Positions 40,482 through 61,923 of a stretch of DNA of 64,000 bases are shown in pieces. This DNA comes from Glandiceps talaboti. Lineage: Eukaryota > Hemichordata > Enteropneusta > Spengelidae. The stretch's first letter is position 1, and each line of letters begins with the position of its first letter. The position numbers and the translations under genes are program-made. A model generated the notes under the pieces. It saw only the letters and a program-made list of their open reading frames with translations, was not told the origin of the DNA and made no database searches. The stretch is from positions 12,326,501 through 12,390,500 of the forward strand of contig NC_135553.1 in NCBI RefSeq assembly GCF_964340395.1, in the 5' to 3' direction.

Positions 40482-43400
40482 GGAAACAAATGTAGATAAT
40501 GCATCTAAAATGAGTGAAGTCACCGTCACTATTCTTTAACAAACATGCATACTAACAGTAAAGACTCACTATCGTTGCAATACAGAAAACACACGATGTG
40601 TCAATTGAAAACAATATCTAACGTAATATCAGTTTTCCCTAGTCTGTATTCAGACGCGGACCATATTTTGTCGTATTACTAAAATTAAAATCCTTCTAAA
40701 ATATTTATTCATTTCTTACTAATCAGGTACACATATATAGCCAACAACATGCGATATAATAATCAGCATGTACAATGCATATTCTCTGTTCTATACACAT
40801 GATACAGAACCTGGGATTCAAACACATAACATATAATCTGACTTGACTTCATCGAACGTCCAACGCACACCATGTTTTAATTCTATTAATTTCTGCAGCA
40901 AAATATTAATAAAGTATTAATAAATTACAAAAAAAGTCAAAACGGCTGTTGACAGTCTAAGCCCCCCCCCCCAACAATTTTCACAATAATTATTCAATGC
41001 TCTTTTGAGAAATTCTAACTCACACCGGGTGGTCATGCAAGCTAGGCGCCTTTAGAATTATTATTTACATGGGACAATTACATATGAACATTGGAAATGT
41101 TCCAACGTACGTGTGGGACATTCAATTATATACACAACAAACCGTATTAAACCTAATTACTTCCCTAATTACTTCCTGTACACGCTGATCCCTTGCTAAT
41201 TACTTTTTCACAAACCTGCACCTTACAAATCCACTCACAATAGATTATGGTAGAACCATCAATACGTATATTAAGCTGCTTTCTGAAAGAAACAATGGTA
41301 TATGTGTGCAAAATCGCCATGTTTTCATTCCAACACTAATAAATGTATGGCCATATAATTAAATCTTTAATGGGTCTTTAATACTGAAAATTCGGCACTC
41401 GAAGTTTGTTTGATATTGTATCAGGAAACCATCTGCTCAAAGGTGTTTTTGAAAGTTTCAATGAATCCAAATGGTAATATTTCTATTAGCATCGAGATAT
41501 TTTTCCCACCTCCCCACATTCCCTGTATTCCTCATGACCTCCTCCCCTTCCCTACGCACCTTCTCGAGTGCTTCCTTTTTTCTCTCTCTCTCTCTCCACT
41601 CTCTACTTATTGATAAATTCTGAGTTAGGAGGCATGATTACAAAAATAGAGATTTGGACAGCTTCCTTGAATGTACAAGTCGTTAACAAACTATAATGCA
41701 ATAGGCTAGAAACCTAAATGTTAACGTTATTTTTTGCTATAATAGACTGCTTTTATTTTATGGAATGTTCTACAATGTCAGTTTTCTTTCATTTTTTTCC
41801 AGTTTGACCCATCTTTGTACAAATGACTAAGTTTATACAGCCCTGGGTTTTGAACTATGCAAATCAAGTTGATTAACATGATGCTAAGTTATGGTTATCA
41901 TGTTTAGACTAAGGACCCATTGCATCCTTAACAAACTAAGACCATTCAGTTAATACCCAGCTGTGTCATACTAGTTACATTGTAATCAAACCTGTGTCAA
42001 CTAGCTTTTTCAAAATTATCAGGGTCGTAGCCTGACCAAATTGCCAAGGGGGCAGAACTTTGTCTTGGCGTAATCGTGCATTTAAAATTTAGAAGGTGAC
42101 AAATTAACATAAATTTGCATGCAATTTACATAATATTTATTTTAGCATACGCAATTAAATATCATATGTAAGGCCAGAAAAAATAACAAAGTTGGTCAAC
42201 GGGCAACCTAACCCATCACATTAGGTAGGTAGGTCGATTTCATTTGTTCACAATGCTTGACAGGGATAAATAACACAAACCATATGTAATGATAGCAAAA
42301 TATTTCAGGTCGAGTTTAGATAGAACTTATTCAGTCATCTTGATATTGTCTCTTGCAATTTGTTTTTTACGGTTAAACAAATGTTGTAGCTCCTCTCACC
42401 CTCTCTTCTTAAAAACTGTTAAGCCCCGCCAAATGAAACTCAACCATTATTTTAGCCACCCCTTCTGTTACATTCACAACAGTGGATATGTAAAATTATA
42501 TGGTACAATGATGTATTAAAATAATAGTGATAACCAACTACAATAACAGTCCAAACGAGATTACTTTACTAAGGATGTGGATTTCACATGCATAAGGAGA
42601 AGTCTCTAATTAGCTCTAACCTATACAGGAAGGTACTTAGCTAGCCACCTTCCATCTTGTTTTGGGAGAAAACCAGTTATCACCTTGATTGCTACTGATT
42701 GGAAGGAGACAACTCCAAAGTCGAAAAAAAAATTGAAAATAAGACAGTGTAGGAGGCCATTTAGAGGCATAAAATATCAAACCATAGACATAATTTAAAG
42801 TCTTACAATGCTTGGATATGGTAATAAAATACCAGAATTGAAACAATTATGCTATGCATTATATATTAATTTATCTGGAAGTGCATTTTGTTGTGGCAAA
42901 GCTGAACGATATTTTGCGGATGTGCACTTGGTAAATGACTTCTCCTGAAGTTTAATTTGGTTCCAAAAAAACGAATAAAGAGCAAAGCATTTCAAGACTT
43001 TCAGATTTTTGATGACCCAATGACTACTCAGCCCATTCCCATGGTCATAAACTTTTGCTCAATTCTTTTTAGTGCACATTGGAGATGCAACAGCTTGATT
43101 TAATCTCAATTCATACTTGTGCGCATCATCAGAGCCAAGTGAACCACTGTATACGATATTATATAATTTGGAATAGACTCAACTGTATATTGTTGATCAT
43201 GTACTATTCAGAAAATATAAAGATATATCCTAATTTTGAAACAAAGTGTGCATTTCACCGACATGCGAAGCCCGCATGAGGATATATTGCCCATCACCAA
43301 AAATATATATATGGATATATGGATGGCCTAATGTCGTATCTTTCAAGGTAGTTGCCGAAAAGATGTCACATTCAAAGTAAAAAAAACCCACACCTTTTAG

Positions 43401-44700
43401 ATAAAAAAATGGATGGTGCTTTCTCAAATAAGTAACACAACGAAATAATTATTTTCTTTACCCAACTCCCAAAACTTTTATGGCCCTCCTTTATGTCGGA
43501 ACCTAAGGTGAACTCAGTGGATTCTCCTTGTCGACATGTCATTAACATTATAATGGAAATTGAAGTTTGGATATTGATGTCGAAGGTACAGCTCTGTTTA
43601 CAAATTCAGGGCCATTCTTTCCATAGCCAATTGTCGCTTCAAAATGAATTGCGGAATAACGATAGTGTCAGTGCAATGAGATAATTATATCAAACAACAT
43701 TTTAACCAAAGACAACGTCGAACACAATTATTGAAAGTGGATCTTCAAAGAGTGGATCTTAAACTGCGTACCGAGTTTAATAGTTATTCAGGGCCACCAA
43801 ATATTCCAAAAAGAGATCTGCCGTTTTATCAGTAAATGTTTTAATATAAGGAACTAGATGTAAATGAGATCGAGCGCATCTTCGGAGTCACTGCATGCAG
43901 CAGGCGACCTCACGTTGAACGACTTGTTCCGTCTTTTTTTTGAGTTTCACTCTGACATTATTGCGACTTGCTATCTTCAAATGAAGGAAACTTTCAAGAC
44001 TACTGCTTACTCGGGAAAAAATGCATAGTGCATGTGCGCGCTTCTTTTGTACTTTTCCGCACAAAGAATTTTTAATTTGCTACACTGCAAGAAGTTACAA
44101 TTTTTAACTGGACACATTTTATTCAAAGTTAAGCCAGCGTACAATAGAGATATAAGATACAGTGTACAGTCACTTTTGACTTTAGTGAACCATCAATTTA
44201 AATCACGCATGATAGGAATCGTCACTTAAATAACGATTTTAATAACACCGCTATGTATTCATAAAGTAGCTTTTTATCTTTCTTTTTTCCTAAAAGCCCC
44301 CCCCCCCCCGCAGGCTACGGTACTGGTTTGTAGACAGTTGAAGACTTTCAAATTACATATATACAAGATTTACTAAATATACTTTGTTCTTGATCCTATG
44401 AACATTAGACTTGGACCAAACTATAACTTTATCATAATAGAGGTAAAAAAATACCCTGGCTCTAGAAAATGGAAAGTTAACTACTTTCAGTATGGAAATA
44501 TTTCGTTCATGGTTTCAAAAGTCAATTAGACAGCCAACTATACTGTCATTTTGGAATGATAATTAGACGTTTGCGTTGATCTGACCGGGGACCACTGCAC
44601 CACTGCAGCACCACCGGACACAATGTCTACTTAGATATCACTCAGGTTCTAGACAGAAAACAGGACTGGTCGAAATGAAAAGTAAAAAAGGCCAACTACA
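39897..44700. other. Non-coding 5' flank / first intron of the mosaic gene
   Basis: No supported exon. Contains the CATA-family microsatellite at about 40.23-40.48 kb and ordinary AT-rich sequence. If the candidate 5' exons near 45.45 and 47.07 kb are real, this is the first intron of the minus-strand gene. Confidence 0.5.
40234..40481. repeat. (CATA)n with CGTA and CATC blocks
   Basis: Tetranucleotide array that changes unit from CATA to CGTA to CATC and back to CATA. The Tyr-Ile-His-Thr and Met-Tyr-Val-Cys frames are artefacts. Confidence 0.95.
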
Positions 44701-44714
44701 ACAGACAGATAGAA

Positions 44715-44995
44715 GACCCATTGCCGGTGACCGAGTGGTTATACCACTTGCCTCTAACCACTGCGGTAGAGGGGTTCGAATCCCATTCAGGGTTCGATTA
44801 AACTTATCACGCTGTATTAAAGTAAGAAGAGTGTCGTCAATTTCACTACCGAACAACGCAGGTTTTCCCCGGATACTCCGGTTTCCTCCTGCATTAACAC
44901 TGAACCTATGAGGGATGGCCCTCACTGGACTTCTTGGGAGACAAGTGTTTATACGCCTAAAGAACTATCCAGTATTAATAAAGATTATTATAACA
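44715..44995 (+). mobile_element. tRNA-derived SINE
   Basis: A pol III A box (TGACCGAGTGG, 44,728-44,738) and a perfect B box (GGTTCGAATCC, 44,773-44,783) lie 34 bp apart, as in a tRNA gene. The 3' continuation does not close an acceptor stem. Instead it runs into a non-tRNA body with CCCCGGATACTCCGGTTTCC, a motif I recall as a conserved central block in several animal SINEs, and ends in an A/T-rich tail near 44,990. It is therefore a SINE, not a functional tRNA gene. Confidence 0.7.
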
Positions 44996-45435
44996 AGGAC
45001 CAACCGTGGATATCGACTACCAAATAACATATTATTCCGCAAGTTTCAGACACATTAACGCTGAATAGAATAATCAAATCATTGTGTGATCAAGGTCCGT
45101 AGCCGCATTTATTTCAAATTTACCGTTCCAAAGTAGTTGTATTAATATTTATCTACTTTCATACAGCGTTTGGAAATTCTTTCACTATTTCTGTCAGTGT
45201 CGTTGTGACCCGCTATTTTTGTGAAATTTCAAGAAATCCGATAAAATAGATATTCTGGTTGATACCCCCCCCCCCCAAAAAAAAACACACAAAAAACCCC
45301 ACATTTTTAAAAGTATAAAGTCTCATCTTATATGCATACGTTATTTGTCCATATCGTAAACATTATTACAGTGATATTACACGTAATACAGAGTAATTGA
45401 AAAACTAAACATGCGCATGCTCTGAAGATACTCAC

Positions 45436-45490
45436 CGGACTAGCAATGCGAGAAGAGTAACTGTAACGTTTCAACACAGCTCACAGTCTC
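45436..45490 (-). promoter_or_regulatory. Candidate TATA promoter and non-coding first exon (copy 1)
   Basis: On the minus strand a TATAAGG box (45,516-45,522) stands about 30 bp before GTACTCAGAGACTGTGAGC. The following 50 or so bases end ATTGCTAGTCCG at a GTGAGT donor (45,435). The exon has no open ATG frame of note, so it would be 5' UTR. It faces the mosaic gene, whose ATG exon has an upstream acceptor. Confidence 0.45.
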
Positions 45491-47044
45491 TGAGTACTAT
45501 GTACAACTCCACTTGCCTTATATCGAAAAATAAAGTGCGTGGGATTATTTACAAAAAACACCAATACTTTATTTTTCTATGCAAAATTCTTTCCAACGCA
45601 TGTTTCTAAAGGTGGTTGCTGTACAACAATAATGTTTTCAAAGCTATTTAACTTATCGATCACTTTATGGCAAACATTTCAAAATAAAGAAACCACCTGT
45701 TACATTTCCTTTGGTCTCTAGGAGTTAAGTAATGAAAAACCACCAACCAATTTGTTGTTTAACGGTTAACCATATGGATTTAACATATTAGAGCTTATTG
45801 TATTGGGCATCGAAATGCAGTAAACAAAATACGGAAATACAAATTTGAGGCGATTGACGTCATTCGATAAAATTGCATTACTCTTCTTTTGCATGACGTT
45901 TTCGAACTCACGAATATCAAATGTTATTCTTTACATTTCTCGTTCTTTTTTTCTATGAAAGGCATGTAATGAGGATAACGAACAAGCTTCGAAACATTAC
46001 CCTGTTTGATTTTACATTCGTAAAGCATTAAAATAGTGAAGTTTGATTGTATGCTTTAATTTTTGTTTGATTTTGTGCGCTCTTTCACTTGCAACTTTCA
46101 CCACAGAATAACATTAGAGAGAACACACAGCGTTGTACTAACATTTTCAAGGCCTTTCTAGATTCCATCTTTTGTTGGACAGTGGATACTTTTTCATCCA
46201 CTGTCTTCAAATAACTTAATTTTATCTTTTTGGTCAGGCATCAGTAATAACATGACATCGAGAACAGTTTCTATGACAACAACAATCCCAGTAGATTAGA
46301 CTAAACAAACGTACGTAACTATCAACGGTCCCTGGGTGCGTGACTAACGACGTCCAAGTGAAATACTAATCCCACCATAGATGATATGATTCATTTCAAC
46401 CATGAATTCGTGTTTAAGAGATCAACATTTAGAATGTGACTTTGAAAGTTGGTTTTTGGGTGTTGATATCAAAATTCGAAACTCAATTTCAGCTGTATAT
46501 AATTCTTGTATAAATGCGTTGTATGTTATTTGTCATACCTGAAACTTGTGACCACTTATTACATGCTAATTGGAAAACACCACAATTAGTTTTCCACATG
46601 AGAGTTAAAGAAACAAATATTTCATGAAGTTTGGTTTAAAAAAATAATGTTAAGCCGTTTGGAAGTGTTGTTTCTCTTACAAAATATGCTTACAACTTGA
46701 TGTACTCTTGTGTTACGGTTGAAAGGTTACAACGCACAAGTAGATTTTTAGCTTTGAGCAGCTACTTTCTGTCAATCCTTGTCAACGATCCTCACCAGAA
46801 GGACAAATTTCACATCACAGTTACAACAGCCTTCCTAACTAACCTCCGTCGAGTCTGATAAGGACCGTCGACCATCACAGATCGAAAGCTCAACAATGGT
46901 ACAAATTTGAAATGCTTGCATATTATAACCTTTTCTATCAACTTGATCTACCAAGTTGATAGATATAACTAATCTGGTCGAGTTATCGATTCTTTTCGTC
47001 GAGGGATTTCGCTAAAAAGAAACGCAAGTGTGGTATGTACTTAC

Positions 47045-47108
47045 CAGACTTCCAGTGCGAGAATTGAAACTAACTGGGTCGTTTCAAAACAGCTCACAGT
47101 CTCCACGT
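47045..47108 (-). promoter_or_regulatory. Candidate non-coding first exon (copy 2)
   Basis: Diverged direct duplicate of 45,436-45,705. It shares GAGACTGTGAGCTG and the CTCGCA..G..GTC end, followed by a GTAAGT donor at 47,044. The TATA position reads TGTAAGG (47,139-47,145). The duplicated segment continues upstream to about 47.32 kb. It could be an alternative promoter of the same gene. Confidence 0.4.
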
Positions 47109-47594
47109 ATTACTAAATAGGTACAACAGCGTCATTTACCTTACATCGAACAGCAAAATGCGTCTATGGTTAAACACAGCTATTAACTTGTCAATTAATT
47201 TTTTTCTATACAGAACTCTCTAGAACATGTGTTTCAATATGGTCACTATACAGTCATCGTTCTTTGAAAGCTACGAAGTTATTACAAACCACGATATTGC
47301 TACAAAAAAAACACCTGTTGCACGAAATTTGTGGACGTGCAAGCAGTCCAGTTTGCCTTCCCTTCAGGAAGTAGGATGAATACAAACAAATAATCAACTA
47401 ATTACTTATTTTTAAATAAACTATATGATTCATGAAGGTTTTAGTTTATAGTACATCGTGTGCGTAAAACCACTACAGAAATAAGCTAAGGCATTGAGTG
47501 AGTTCCCAGCTGTCAATACTGAGTAAGCAGCTGAAGTACTGTACTATTACATAATTGTAATTTATTATTTTCGAAATCATAAACATAGAAAATG

Positions 47595-47693
47595 GTTGAT
47601 GAGTGAGTGAGTGTGAGTGAGTGAGTGAGTGAGTGAGTGAGTGAGTGAGTGAGTGAGTGAGTGAGTGAGTGCGTGCGTGAGTGAGTGAGTGTG

Positions 47694-47725
<32 letters not shown>

Positions 47726-47759
47726 TGAGTGAGTGAGTGAGTGAGTGAGTGAGTGAGTG
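47595..47759. repeat. (GTGA)n/(GTGC)n microsatellite
   Basis: About 165 bp of GAGT units interrupted by GCGT and GT blocks. Thr-His-Ser-Leu frames are artefacts. Confidence 0.95.
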
Positions 47760-47949
47760 GTCCACAAATGAGCCTGAGGCTGTAATAAGTTATATAACAC
47801 ATCATGTCATCAACAAAATATACCCTAAAAGCATATTGGGGAGTTCAAGTTATGCGCCATGCGAACAATGAAGTAAACTGAATAGGTGGACTTTGATATA
47901 TGTATTATAATCATATATGTATTCATCACTTAGCTTTTTGGGTTATATA

Positions 47950-48225
47950 TATAATAAACGGCTAAGTGTTTCTGGCCAAGACGTTTCGCTCTGGCTTTGC
48001 TAAGCCGCCTCAGTAAGTAGGCATAGTCCACGCATCGACCCTCCACCAACACCTCATACCACTATATGAGATCACACTAATTATCGCTTACGTCAAGTCA
48101 CGTGACCCGAAATGGTGATCAGAACAATTGCTATTGTTTGCGGTTTATTCCATTTTCTCAGCATGTGTCGAGTTTTGTTATCCAGAAGCCAGAGCTCTGC
48201 CAGAAGCTTTCACCGTGACGTGTTA
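47950..48225 (-). mobile_element. Penelope-like retroelement fragment (3' end)
   Basis: On the minus strand, directly after the transposon, the frame contains GFWITKLDTC, an interruption and ENGINRK. That resembles the C-terminal end of Penelope-like elements (W-I-x-K-L-x-T ... G-x-N). Further on comes a non-coding tail with the motif at 47,983-48,013. It is the continuation of the fragment at 50,326-50,440, split by the inserted transposon. Confidence 0.55.
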
Positions 48226-50325
48226 GGGAGTGTACAGTTTTAACTTCCAGGGGGGGGGGGGGCGGAGGATTTTCAGGGGGGGGGGCCACCAATTTTTCTC
48301 AAGAAAAATTAGGGGGGGCTAAACAAAAATTTCACTATTTGTTAGGGGGGGCCACAAAAAAAAACCTAAACCTGAATGTCAGGATGGACAAGTGCCAGAT
48401 ATGTATATAAAATAAAATATAGGCAAAACCCAACACTTGACTGTGCACAATGTCCTACAGAAGTAGCATTTAACATGGATTGATGATAAAACAGTGCACA
48501 AACCTATTAAATCACAATATTTGTATTCAGTGAAACAAAAATTGACCGGCGACTCTACCACTTCTCAAGGTAACTTTCCCATGAAATTGTGTAGGACTTG
48601 TTTCATCACAATCACTGTCTGAGATATCAGCCGTGCTTGAAGTTTCAGAGTTATCAGAAAAACAATCATCACTGTCTATAACACCTATTATAGCATTTTC
48701 ACTTTCAGAGTCACTACTTTTGTATCACTGATCAGATGTCTGTAGTTGTAGTTTGAAGTTCATTTGCAGTCACTTTTCTTGACCTAAATTCATGTGTTCC
48801 AAGTATGTGCGTTGATATTATGTCTACTTTTTCTCCTTTTAATTTTCTATATTTTGGCAATTTATGCTTGTCTAGATATTTATCTAGCTCTTTTACGTTC
48901 AGTTTTTCTAGAGTTCCACTTATGAATAACTGCAACCAGTCATAGTCATTATAATTCTTGTTTTCTCTTTTCTTCTGTACCTCTAATCGATGTCTGGATC
49001 TAATGTTTTTCATCCTCTCCAAATTTCTCAAATGTTCAATGTAGTTTTTAACACTGTTCACACTGACAATATATTTCTCTAAAACGAGAAATAGCAGCTT
49101 CATCATTTAACTGTTTTGAAACATAGAGCTTTTTTAAGTTAGCACGTGGTTGGTAGTCATCAACAGTTCGATTTGTGTTTGGTGTTTCAAACACATCCAT
49201 ATAATGACCTGGGTTGTGCATATCTGGCATAGGATGTGGTATTCTGTTCATAGATGGCGATACCCAATCTGTAGTGGAACAGTAACTGCACTTTGAGCCA
49301 TTTTGTATATATGAATCCCTAATAAATTCCATATAGAGCTCACCAATATTGTAATGGGTTTCAATAAATTTTCATTCTATCACCATGGTAGGGTTCAAGT
49401 ATTATATGATAGATTTTGTGAGTTTGAATTAAACACAAAATTATTCACAGGTGCTGGGTGAGGAATGTATTCATAGCAAGCCATGCATTCATAAAAATAT
49501 TATTCAACCCTTTGAAGTGATACATGTACTGCCCCCCCCCCCCCTCAGCGCATCAGTTTACTAAAGTCTCTTGAAATATAGTCCAGAAGTGTTTTATATT
49601 TTGCGTAGAGATAATATGAATACTATAATATAGGAAGGGTCTTAATATGTATTTCAATCTTAAATAACATGTTTTCCATTTGCACTGCAATTAAAAATGT
49701 TTCTAAAATGTGTAATTTATGAAGTGTTTAAATTAATAATAAATGATTGTGTGACCAACCACTGCAAATTAATCCTAAAATTTGAATATGTTCACATGGA
49801 AAAAAGTTTCCTCATGGTGCAATTTTGCACTATTTTTTCCAAACCTGTGATAAATAAGTATATATTTACTTGTTCATTTATTTGCTAATTTATTTATGTC
49901 AGTGTCGATGGGCTAAAAATCCAAGAAAAAGTGTAGCCAGACCAGTAGTCTATTCTGTTACCCCTCAGTTGTAAGTAGACATCCTGTCAGCCAATTTAAC
50001 TAATAACAGTCTTTATTTGTGATTTTATGAGTGTCCGTGATTCAACAACTTTGTGCACTGGTTCAATTCTGAAGTAAGTATAAATATGGAATAAGTTAAT
50101 ACATGTAGCAACTGCTGGCAAATCTATGTGTTGCTGTACGTGTGTTTCATCTGTGCGTATTTTTGTTAGTGGTTTCAGGGGGGGGGGGCATGAAATAAAA
50201 ACAAGAAGTCTTAGGGGGGGCCAGATAATTTATACCAGTTTTTGTAGGGGGGGCCACCAATAAAAATCCCTTGCTTCATTAGAAATCCTCCGGCCTCCCC
50301 CTGGAAATTAAAAATGTACACTCCC
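48226..50325. mobile_element. 2.1-kb DNA transposon with inverted repeats and TTA target duplication
   Basis: The ends are GGGAGTGTACAGTTTTAA on the left and, on the opposite strand, GGGAGTGTACATTTTTAA on the right. Both continue into TTCCAGGGGG and further G-tract/GGCCACC blocks, so the inverted arms are at least 30 bp. TTA flanks the element on both sides (48,223-48,225 and 50,326-50,328), a 3-bp duplication of the kind made by PIF/Harbinger elements, although the coding relic inside is not a recognisable Harbinger transposase. It is inserted in a Penelope-like sequence. Confidence 0.75.
48561..49332 (-). pseudogene. Broken transposon ORF with SAP-like C-terminal region
   Basis: Two overlapping minus-strand frames (49,048-49,332 and 48,732-49,106) look like one protein split by a frameshift near 49.07 kb. 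The first has a C-x2-C pair (CSYC). The second is basic with IEHLRNLERMKNIRSRHRL, then KLNVKELDKYLDKHKLPKY and KGEKVDIISTHI. That resembles the SAP-like segment of transposon-encoded proteins common in marine invertebrate genomes. A further acidic Ser/Asp/Glu tail in other frames ends LRSGRVAG. It is a relic. Confidence 0.55.
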
Positions 50326-50590
50326 TTAGTCTGTATGATTTATCCTTCCACGTTTTTTCGATTCCTACAATTTTGAAGTCGGCAAGGGAGTGGTTGGATG
50401 AATTGAAGTGGTTTGGTATTGGATCGGTTTTGTTTATCGAAGAATAAATCATACTGACTAACACGTGAAAGCTGCTGGATAAAAAAACCCTCGACACATA
50501 CGAAGGAAATGGAATAAACTGCAAACAATAACAACTGTTCTGATTACCATTTCGGGTCACATGACTGGACATAAGCGATAATTAGTATGT
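50326..50590 (-). mobile_element. Penelope-like element fragments in head-to-head orientation
   Basis: The minus strand encodes NHFNSSNHSLADFKIV and GIEKTWKDKSYRL, closely matching the GIY-YIG-endonuclease end of Penelope-like elements (H-F-N-x2-x-H-S-x2-D). From about 50,440 to 50,590 the plus strand carries a second C-terminal fragment (ESCWIKKPSTHTKE). Its following non-coding DNA is an inverted copy of 48,083-48,225. Confidence 0.65.
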
Positions 50591-50594
50591 ATAA

Positions 50595-50598
<4 letters not shown>

Positions 50599-50656
<58 letters not shown>
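50599..50656. repeat. (TA)n microsatellite
   Basis: TA run at the outer edge of the Penelope-like relic. Confidence 0.95.
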
Positions 50657-50659
<3 letters not shown>

Positions 50660-50660
<1 letters not shown>

Positions 50661-51543
50661 TATTAGTGAGCCCCTGAAACAAAAGGGATGCAATAAATAA
50701 GTAGATAAATAAATAAACAAATAGTATATTATATAATATGGCCAGACTAAACGAATGCAGATACACATCTGTACAGTTTTACAGGAATTGGTTCAAGTGT
50801 CAATTTGAAGCAGTGATTTATATACTAGTACTTATCAGCCCCTGTGTTTCAATGTTGGTAATACGTATTACATGTAAATTTACTCAAGAACTCGCTTCAG
50901 TGTATATAGCCGGCCTCCGTTTGTGTCAATGCGCCCTTATGAACTTTAACCTTGTGGGGGCGCACTGCTGACAACGCATGCGTGGTGTGATGATGACACA
51001 TCGAGCAACAGTCTTGAGTTTTGGAAAGGTGACCCATATTGCACAACAAATACACACAAAATTCAGTGTTTTCTTTGGATACTTCGCCATTTCAATGCAT
51101 TGCATCAGTTCCTTCAAGTATAAGGAGGCTAAAGGAAAAGTATTTGCAAGATCAGATATGCCAGTGCGATTATCGAGAGGTACATTTTCGTCGGCGTCGA
51201 CCGTGGACCGAAAACGAACAATGTCGATGCTGTTGTAGGTGCAAAGTCGATAAGTCTACAATCTGTAAACGAAAACTCCTTCACCACAAAATCCTCAAAT
51301 ATAGCAAGGTTTGAACTTTTAAATATATTTCGTACATATTTTTGGTGTGAATCTCCCTCGCGATCCACCCATACAACGTAAACACATCCGTGCATTATTT
51401 TATTCTGGTCCTCTTTTTAAATTTTGATCAAACCAGCATAACTTATTTTAGTTGTTTGAGTCAGGAGACCCTCATTCCCAGCTGGTGGAAAGGAGATCAG
51501 CGTAGAATTAATTTGCTGCCTCGTCGCAAGGAACATAGACAAA
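50660..51543 (+). other. GTPBP1 5' flank / probable promoter and 5' UTR
   Basis: No earlier coding exon was recognised. The stretch 50,930-51,240 is richer in CpG than its surroundings, as for a housekeeping promoter. A CAG acceptor at 51,462-51,464 and a GTGCAA donor near 51,238 leave room for a 5' non-coding exon. The frame of the chosen ATG meets a stop at 51,457. Confidence 0.4.

Positions 51544-61923
<10,380 letters not shown>

Noticed and set aside
40076-40542. Cys/Met/Tyr-Val or His/Thr frames of 100-150 codons
   Set aside because: All come from the CATA tetranucleotide array, and no splice or domain evidence supports them.
44723-44795. Possible tRNA gene
   Set aside because: The A and B boxes are good but no acceptor stem closes and a non-tRNA SINE body follows, so it is listed as a SINE.
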